In this document: one piece after another, positions 57,723 to 64,000 of the stretch
Numbering within the stretch: position 1 is the first letter of the stretch
Layout of the letters: every line of letters starts with the position of its first letter
Assembly: GCF_033115175.1 (NCBI RefSeq)
Contig: NC_084827.1
Location: forward strand, 150,343,701-150,407,700
Direction: 5' to 3'
Length of the DNA: 64,000 nucleotides
Origin: Lepus europaeus
Lineage: Eukaryota > Chordata > Mammalia > Lagomorpha > Leporidae
Position numbers and translations under genes: made by a program
Notes under the pieces: model-generated
What the model was told of the DNA's origin: nothing
What the model saw: the letters and a program-made list of their open reading frames with translations, nothing else
Database searches by the model: none

Positions 57723-58424
57723 TCATTTACTATTTTTCAATGGCTGTTGAGTTGTGAGAGTTCTTTGTATATTCTGGTTGTCAATACCTTATCCACTATA
57801 TAATTTGCAAATATTTTCTTCCTTCTGTGGATTGAATTCTCATTCTGTTGATACTGTCCTTTGATGCAGAAAGGTTTATAATTTTGATGCCCCAAATTTA
57901 TCTTTCTTTTGTAAAGTGTCATATTCAAGAAATTGCTACTTAATCATGTTACAAAATTTTCTTTCTTTTGTCATATTAGCTCTTTGTATAAAATGTTTGA
58001 CCCATTTTGAGTCAAATTTTGAATTTGATGTGGAGTATGGGTCCAGTTTCATGTTCTGATAGTCAGTTATCCCAACACTATTTATTGAGAAGACCGTTCT
58101 TTCCCATTTGAATGGTCTTGGCAACTTTGTTGAAGAATATTTAAATATTTAAGTGAGGGTTTATTTGATGCACTCTGTATACCTGTCTTTATGTTGCTAC
58201 CACACTGTTTTGATTTCCATAGCTTTGTAATAAGTTTTGAAATCAAGAAGTGTAAGAAGAGCTTTATTCTTTTTTGAAATTGATTTGGTTATTCATTGGA
58301 GCTTGAGATTCTGTATGAATCTTAAGATGGCTTTTTCTGTTTCTGCAAAAAATGTCATTGGGATTTTGATACGGATTGCATTGAAACTGTAGATTGCCTT
58401 TAAAATATTTTATTTATTTATTAT

Positions 58425-58746
58425 TATTATTTTAAATATTTATTTTATTCATTTGAAAGAGTTACAGAGAGGTAGGGACAGAGAGAGGTCTTCCATCCAC
58501 TGGTTCACTCCTCGAATGATTGAAACTGCCAGAACTGGCTGATCCGAAGCCAGCAGCCAAGAACTTCTTCTGGGTCTGCACATGAGTGTAGGGGCCCAAG
58601 GTCTTGGGCCAACTTCCACTGGTTTCCCAGGTGCATTAGCAGGGACCTGGATTGGAAGTAGAGCAGCTGGGACTCAAACTGGAGCCCATATGGGATGTTG
58701 GTGTTGAGGCTGGGGCTTCAACCTGCTGTGCTGCAGTGCTGGTCCC
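58425..58746 (-). mobile_element. C-SINE, older type, between two LINE-1 copies
   Basis: Antisense copy ending gctgtgctgcagtgctggtccc. Confidence 0.88.
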
Positions 58747-59027
58747 TTATTTCTTATTTTTTAAGTTAACATTTTTAACTTATGGTCAAAGGCTTATTGG
58801 CTCTACTAGATAAAGAATTCAACAAATAAAAGTAAAAATACAGGAGGCACAGGCTATAAACAATAATCAAATAAAAAGATGTTCAGCTTCACTTATATAA
58901 CGTAAATTTTAAAATACAAAATCACTAAAACTATAGTAGTATCTAACTCCTATCAGTTTGACAAAATTTAAAACAAAGTTTGGCAAACACTGTATTTGCA
59001 GCAAAACTGATATATTCAGGCATTTCT

Positions 59028-59315
59028 TCCCTCCTTCCTTCCTTCCCTTCCTCCCTCCCTGCCTCCATCTTTCCTCATCCTTCCTTCCCTTCCTCCCCTC
59101 CTTCCTTCCTCCCCTCCTTCCTTCCTTCCTTCCTTCCTTCCTTCCTTCCTTCCTTCCTTCCTTCCTTCCTCCCTCCCTCCCTCCCTCCCTCCCTTTCTTC
59201 CTCCCTCCCTCCCTCCCTCTCTCTCTCCCTCCCTCCCTCTCTCTCCCTCCCTCCCTCTCTCTCCCTCCTTCCCTCCCTCCTTCCTTCCTCCCTCCCTCCC
59301 TTCCTTTTTTCTTTC
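59028..59315. repeat. Pure-pyrimidine (CCTT/CCCT)n tract, about 290 bp
   Basis: Long strand-asymmetric C/T tract with tetranucleotide runs (CTTC)n at 59115-59170, (CCCT)n at 59170-59230 and (CTCTCTCC)n variants. Long Pro/Ser/Leu and Gly/Arg/Glu open frames over it are artefacts of the repeat. Confidence 0.97.
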
Positions 59316-59833
59316 TTAAAGCTGCAACATATAAGAGGGAACATATGGTATTTGTCTGTGTTTGGCTTATTTCGCTTACCAAGATGTCCTCTAGTTTCCA
59401 ACCATTTTGCTGTAAATGATAGAATTTCATTATTTTTATAAATAAGTAATATTTCATGTGTATATACATAAGTATATACACATATGTATATATAGTCATA
59501 TTTTCTTTATTCATTCATCTGAAGATGGATACCTCAGTTGTTTCCATATTTTGGCTATTGTGAACAGTACTGCTATAAACATGATAGAACAGATATCTCT
59601 AATACAATGAACTCATGTCTTGAGTATATACCCAGTAGTGAGATTGCTGAATCATAAGTCTATTTCTAGTTTTTACAGAAGTCTCCATACTGTTTTCCAC
59701 AGTGGGTGTACTAATTTACATTCATAGCCAACAGTGTATATGAGTTATTTCTACACATCCTCACCAACATTTGTTGCTCTCTGTTGGATGATAGTCATTC
59801 TGATAGGAGTGAGGTGATATCTCATCGTGGTTT

Positions 59834-60152
59834 TTTTTTTTTTTTATTTTGACAGGTAGAGTTCTAGACAGTTAGAGAGAGAGACAGAGAGAAAGATCTT
59901 CCTTCCATTGGTTCACTCCCCAAATGGCTGCTACGGCTGGCGCTGTGCCGATCAGAAGCCAGGAGCCAGGTGCTTCTTCCTGGTTTCCCATGCAGGTGCA
60001 GGAGCCCAAGCACTTGGACCAGCCTCCACTGCCCTCCTGGGCCACAGCAGAGAGCTGGACTGGAAGAGGAGCAACCGGGACTAGAACCCAGCCCCCATAT
60101 GGAATGCCAGCACCGCAGGTGGAGGATTAACCAAGTGAGCCACGGTGCTGGC
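59834..60152 (-). mobile_element. C-SINE, with target duplication, nested in LINE-1
   Basis: CTCATCGTGGTTTT at 59820-59833 and CTCATCATGGTTTT at 60153-60166 (one mismatch). Confidence 0.93.
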
Positions 60153-60818
60153 CCCTCATCATGGTTTTGATTTGCATTTCCCTAATGGCTAGTGATATTG
60201 AGTGTTTTTTCATATATTTGTTGGCCATTTGTATTTCTTCTTTTGAGAACTGCCTATTGAAGTCCTTTGTCCATTTCTTAAATGGATTGGTTGTTTTTTG
60301 TTGTTGACTCTTTTGAGTTGCTGATATCTTCTGGATATTAATCCTTTGTCAGATAGGTAGCTTGCAAATACTTTTTCCCATTCTGTTGGATGTCTCTTTA
60401 TTGTTTCCTTTGTAGTGCAGAACTCTAAGTTTGATATAAATCTCATTTGCCTTTGTTGCCTGTGTTTTGGGGTCTTCTCCAAGAAGTTATCACCTACACC
60501 AATGTCTTGAAGTGTTTCCCTTACATTTTATTCTAGTAGTTTCATTGACTCAGATCTAAATGGAGGTCTGTGATCTATCTTGAGTTGATTTTTGTATATG
60601 GTGAGAGGGATAAAATTCCATTCTTCCATATATGTGCATCCATTTTGGCAGCACCATTTATTGAAGAGGCTGTCCTTTCTCCAGTGCATGTTCTGGGCTC
60701 TTTTGTCAAAAATCGGTTGGCTGTAGGTGTGTGGGTTAATTTCTAGGCTCTCTGTTCTGTTCCATTGATTACGCTCATACCATGCTGCTCTAATTATGAT
60801 ACCTTTGTAGTATGCTTT

Positions 60819-61142
60819 TTAAAATTTATTTTTTATTTTTTTATTTATTTGAGAGGTAGAGTTATAGACAGAGAGAGGGAGAGATAGACAGGTCTTCCAT
60901 CCTCTGGATCACTCCCCAAATGGCTGCAATGGCCAGCGCTGGGCTCATCAGAAGCCAGAGCCAGGAGCTTCTTCCAGTTCTTCCATATAGGTACAGGAGC
61001 CCAAGCACTTGGGCCATCTTCCTCTGTTTTCCTAGGTGCATTAGCAAGGAGCTGGATCAAAAATGGAGCAGCCGAGACAAAATCACCACCCATATGGGAT
61101 GCCAGCACCACAGGTGGAGGCTTAGCCTGCTATGCCGGCCCC
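60819..61142 (-). mobile_element. C-SINE, older type, with target duplication, nested in LINE-1
   Basis: TGTAGTATGCTTT at 60806-60818 and TGTAGAATGCTTT at 61143-61155. Confidence 0.92.
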
Positions 61143-61351
61143 TGTAGAATGCTTTGAAATCAGGCCTTGTGATGCCTCCAGCTGGATATTTTTCTTTCCT
61201 TTTTTTCATCCAGGATTGCTTTGGCTGTGCTGGGTCTTTTGAGATTTCATATGAATTTTTGCATTGTTTTCTCTAACTCTGTCAAGAAAGTAAATCATAA
61301 TCTATAGATTGGTTTAGGTAGTATAGACATTTTAACAATATTAATTCTTCC

Positions 61352-61687
61352 TTGGGACTGACGCCATGGCTCACTTGGTTAATCCTCCACCTGTGGCGCT
61401 GGCTTCCCTTATGGGCGCCGGTTCTAGTCCCAGCTGCTCCTCTTCCAGTCTAGCTCTCTGCTGTCGCCTGGGAGGGCAGTGGAGGCTGGCCCAAGTGCTT
61501 GGGCTCCTGCACTCGCATGGGATACTAGGAAGAAGCACCTGGCTCCTGGCTTTGGATAGGAACAGCACCAGCTGTAATGGCCATTTTGGGGGTGAACCAA
61601 TGGAAGGAAGACCTTTCCCTCTGTCTCTCTCTCTGTCTATAACTCTACCTGTCAAATGAATGAAATAAAAAATAAAAATAAAAAAAC
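61352..61687 (+). mobile_element. C-SINE, with 16-bp target duplication, nested in LINE-1
   Basis: Exact CAATATTAATTCTTCC at 61336-61351 and 61688-61703. Tail is an A-rich mixed repeat. Confidence 0.95.
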
Positions 61688-62105
61688 CAATATTAATTCT
61701 TCCAATTCATGAGCAAGGACTATCTTTCCATTTTTTGTGGATCCTTGATGATTTCTTTCATAGTGTTTTATTATTTTCATTTTTTAGTGAAATTCATTCA
61801 TAAATATTTTATTTTTTGTGGCTCTTGTGATTGGAATTTCATTCTTGATTTCTTTTGCAACAAATTTATTATTGGTGTATAAAAAAATCTACTGTTTTTG
61901 TATGTTGACTTTGTAACCTGCAAATTTACTGAATAGGTTTATTGGTTCTAACAGCTTTTTGATAGAGTACTCAGTTTTTCCATCTACAACATCATGTCCT
62001 CTGCAGGCATGAATATTTTGACTTCCTGTTTTCCAATTTCAGTGCCCTTTATTCCTTTCTCCTCTCTAACTGTTGTTGCTAATTCTTCCAATACCACGTT
62101 GAATT

Positions 62106-62859
62106 TATCACCAAGAAGTTCTTGGCAAGACAGTTTGTGATGAGGAAACTGCATAGAACAGTGTTGAGAAATCAGAACAGAGGACTGTTACAACAGCTGA
62201 CACTGAGAACTAATCTGCATACGTGTGTATAGTTATGCATGTAAAATTGGTGTCATGTGTTGTGTAAAATTAGTGGTTACTCCGATAGATTTGTGTTTCT
62301 GGTCTAAGAATTTAGACTATAAAGGTATAAAATTAAACGTAAAAGGTTCTCTCTAGCACTCTCCAAAGGCTTCTGTTTTTAGTTCTTCTAACATTAAATA
62401 ATTTATCTTTGTCTTATTTTAAGATCCATCAGCCTAAAATGGTGTCTTTTGTGTGCCTGCTGTGAAAGGTGAGGAACATATCAAACTATGAGGTATACCG
62501 TCCTTTCTTTCTCTTCCTCCTGATTTATATTTCTTACATGTTTTGAATTTTCTGCGGGTTTAGCAAGCATTTTACAGTGAAAATGCACTTGGAAGGTTAG
62601 GGCTTAGGGTTGGAATTATGTGTTAAGATGTTGTCTTCTGCCTCTTGGGAAAGAAGGAAACTTGGAAACCCAGGAAAAGCAACTGCATCACAAGTACCCG
62701 GCTTGATGAGTTGCCAAGAGCTCCAGCTCAATGTACAAGGCCTGGGATGACTGATGGTGATGGGTAGAGAGACATTTTGTGGAGAAAAAATTACGTGTTT
62801 TCTGCTTTGTTACTTTAAAAAGTAACAAAGTTGGAAGTGACCAGAGGATGAAGAGCCTG
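62106..62859 (+). other. Intron 2, unassigned
   Basis: No exon or repeat recognised. Confidence 0.5.
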
Positions 62860-63850
62860 TGAGGACTTTGTTCTGGTTATCCTGGGAAGCCACTGGTGGA
62901 TTTTACAGAAGGAAATATATTGTCTGCTTTGTATTTTGAAAAGATCATTCTAGCAGCTTGATGGCAGACAAACTGTGGAGGGGTAAGAGTGAAAGCAGGG
63001 AGACCTGTTAGGAGGGGCTTGCAGCTGTTCAGGGCAGAGGCCAGGTGGACTGTGTGCACTTGGGTAGCAGCAGGGGAATTGCAAGATCAGTGGATTGAGG
63101 ATATATTTTACAGGGAGAGTTCTCATACTGATGGTGATATGGCGGAGTGAGGATAGGCTAGAAAAGGAGAAAGCGTGTGGTAGAAAAAAGAATGCCCCTC
63201 TCCCCCCAAAGATGTCCACACCATCATCCCCAGAACCTCTGAATATGTTACCTTCCATGGCAAAGGGACTCTGTAGATGCTGCTAAGTAAAGAATCGTGC
63301 AAAGGAAGATTATGAGGTGACCAAGAGTTCAGTAAGGGTCAGAGTCCGAGCAGGAGACGTGATGCTGGAAGCAGATGTGAGGTGAGGAGGGGCCCAGGAG
63401 TGAAGAAGAAGCTGAAGACAAGGAACGGCCTCTTCCCTGGAGTAGGGGCCAGCCCAGCCAGCACCTTCCCTCTGCACACCAGACTTCAATTTTGGACTTT
63501 TGACCTCCAGAAGTGGAAGAGAGTATTTGTGTTGTTTAAAGAGCCATAATATGTATGGAAATTTGATAGGGCAGAAATAGGACCCTTATCCAAGAGTCAA
63601 TCCTCCAAGAAGGCTTTTTCTTGGGGGATAATGCTACTGTTTCTCAACACGGAGTGGCTGGGGAGAAGCGTTCAGAGAAAGGCTGAGATAAAATGAAGCC
63701 TGCTCAGCCTTGGAGGACAGCTGATCTCTTTGTGTGTACTGATGGGCTACTTGGCCCAGTCTCAGAGGCAGGTCAGGATGAGATGGAAATATGAAAGTTG
63801 TCAGCATGTAAATGGTGTTGAGAGACCTTGGGATTTCACCACGGAGAGGT
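62860..63850 (+). mobile_element. Unnamed ancient repeat, split by an LTR
   Basis: Left part 62860-63140 (gggaagccactggtggatttta, aaaagatcattctagcagc, gaaagcagggagacctgttagg) and right part 63680-63850 (gaaagttgtcagcatgtaaatgg) look like one ancient mammalian repeat in order; I cannot name it with confidence. Confidence 0.45.
63195..63580 (+). mobile_element. MLT1-type LTR
   Basis: ccccagaacctctgaatatgttacc, catggcaaagggactctgtag, ggacttttgacctccag and agagtatttgtgttgtttaaag are landmark segments of MLT1 LTRs (ERVL-MaLR) in sense. Confidence 0.8.
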
Positions 63851-63889
63851 TGTTACATGAATGATTGAATGACAGCATAGCAACTTCCA

Positions 63890-64000
63890 TTAAAAAAAAA
63901 TGATTTATTTTATTTATTTGAAAGAGTTACAGAAAGAGGTAGAGCCAGAGAGAAGACAGAGTTCTGGTTCACTCCCAAAATGATTACAATAGCCAAAGCT
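63890..64000 (-). mobile_element. C-SINE, cut by window end
   Basis: Antisense tail (aaaaaaaaatgatttattttatttatttg) and ga region; the head lies right of the window. Confidence 0.88.

Larger units (their letters stand above)
55985..58424 (-). mobile_element. Old LINE-1 copy, interrupted by four C-SINEs
   Basis: Collinear antisense segments 55985-56185, 56897-56974, 57304-57382 and 57723-58424. Phrases such as ctagccaccctaatgaatgtg, gtatattctggttgtcaatacc and ttgatttccatagctttgtaa mark the 3' region of ORF2 and the 3' UTR read backwards. Confidence 0.8.
58747..62105 (-). mobile_element. Old LINE-1 copy with three C-SINEs and a pyrimidine tract
   Basis: Antisense LINE-1 starting with 3' UTR (58747-59027), then the pyrimidine tract, then the 3' region and ORF2 part (59325-59833, 60153-60818, 61143-61351, 61688-62105). 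Phrases: tttccacagtgggtgtac, gagtgaggtgatatctcatc, tctggatattaatcctttgtc, gtaacctgcaaatttactg. All frames are broken. Confidence 0.8.
37614..64000 (+). other. ADAM23: ADAM23 intron 2 (5' part, continues past window)
   Basis: Begins at the donor gtaggc after Lys140. No third exon was recognised by eye; the next exon should start in phase 0 directly after Lys140. The intron is therefore at least 26 kb in this genome. Its repeats are listed separately. Exon 3 is expected to be short, so it could have been missed; a splice-aware protein alignment would settle this. Confidence 0.75.

Noticed and set aside
58909..59514. 201-residue Gly/Arg/Glu/Lys-rich minus frame and Pro/Ser/Leu-rich plus frames
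   Set aside because: They are translations of the (CCTT)n tract; the repeat has a period of four, so all frames stay open.
1..64000. Bacterial-type features (operons, CRISPR, phage) and tRNA genes
   Set aside because: The window is vertebrate nuclear DNA. The tRNA-like boxes seen are SINE heads, not tRNA genes, and the regular repeats are microsatellites without spacers.

Overview
The window is nuclear DNA from a placental mammal, almost certainly a lagomorph and most likely the European rabbit. The main evidence is over 40 copies of the tRNA-derived C-repeat SINE (called C-SINE below; its sense head is close to GGCCGGCGCCGTGGCTCAA), a family known from lagomorphs. Several LINE-1 copies also share a G-rich 3' UTR of the rabbit type. 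All family names are from memory; no search was run.

Only one protein-coding gene is recognisable: the 5' end of ADAM23 (MDC3) on the + strand. It has a CpG island at about 34,980-36,330, coding exon 1 at 36,021-36,222, a 1.17-kb intron, coding exon 2 at 37,396-37,613, and then an intron that runs past the right edge of the window. The two exons join in frame and encode the first 140 residues: a signal peptide and the start of the pro-domain. I did not find exon 3 in the remaining 26 kb. Two upstream reading frames precede the start codon, and one overlaps it out of frame and ends in exon 2.

Positions 1-34,550 are 5' flank made mostly of layered transposable elements. They include an ERVL-type pol remnant split by an internally deleted LINE-1 (5.2-9.2 kb), a 5'-inverted (twin-primed) LINE-1 (17.4-18.3 kb), a LINE-1-into-LINE-1 nest (19.0-21.6 kb), a DNA transposon split by LINE-1 and SINEs (28.0-30.4 kb), and many C-SINEs with visible target-site duplications. 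The promoter, exon 1, exon 2 and early intron 2 (about 34.8-40.2 kb) contain no C-SINE or LINE-1. Intron 2 then returns to dense SINE and LINE content, with two old minus-strand LINE-1 copies (56.0-62.1 kb), a 290-bp pyrimidine tract and an MLT1-type LTR (63.2 kb).

Most long open frames in the window are translations of SINEs, LINE-1 3' UTRs or CpG-island sequence and are not listed as genes. Repeat boundaries without a stated target-site duplication are good to about 10-20 bp.
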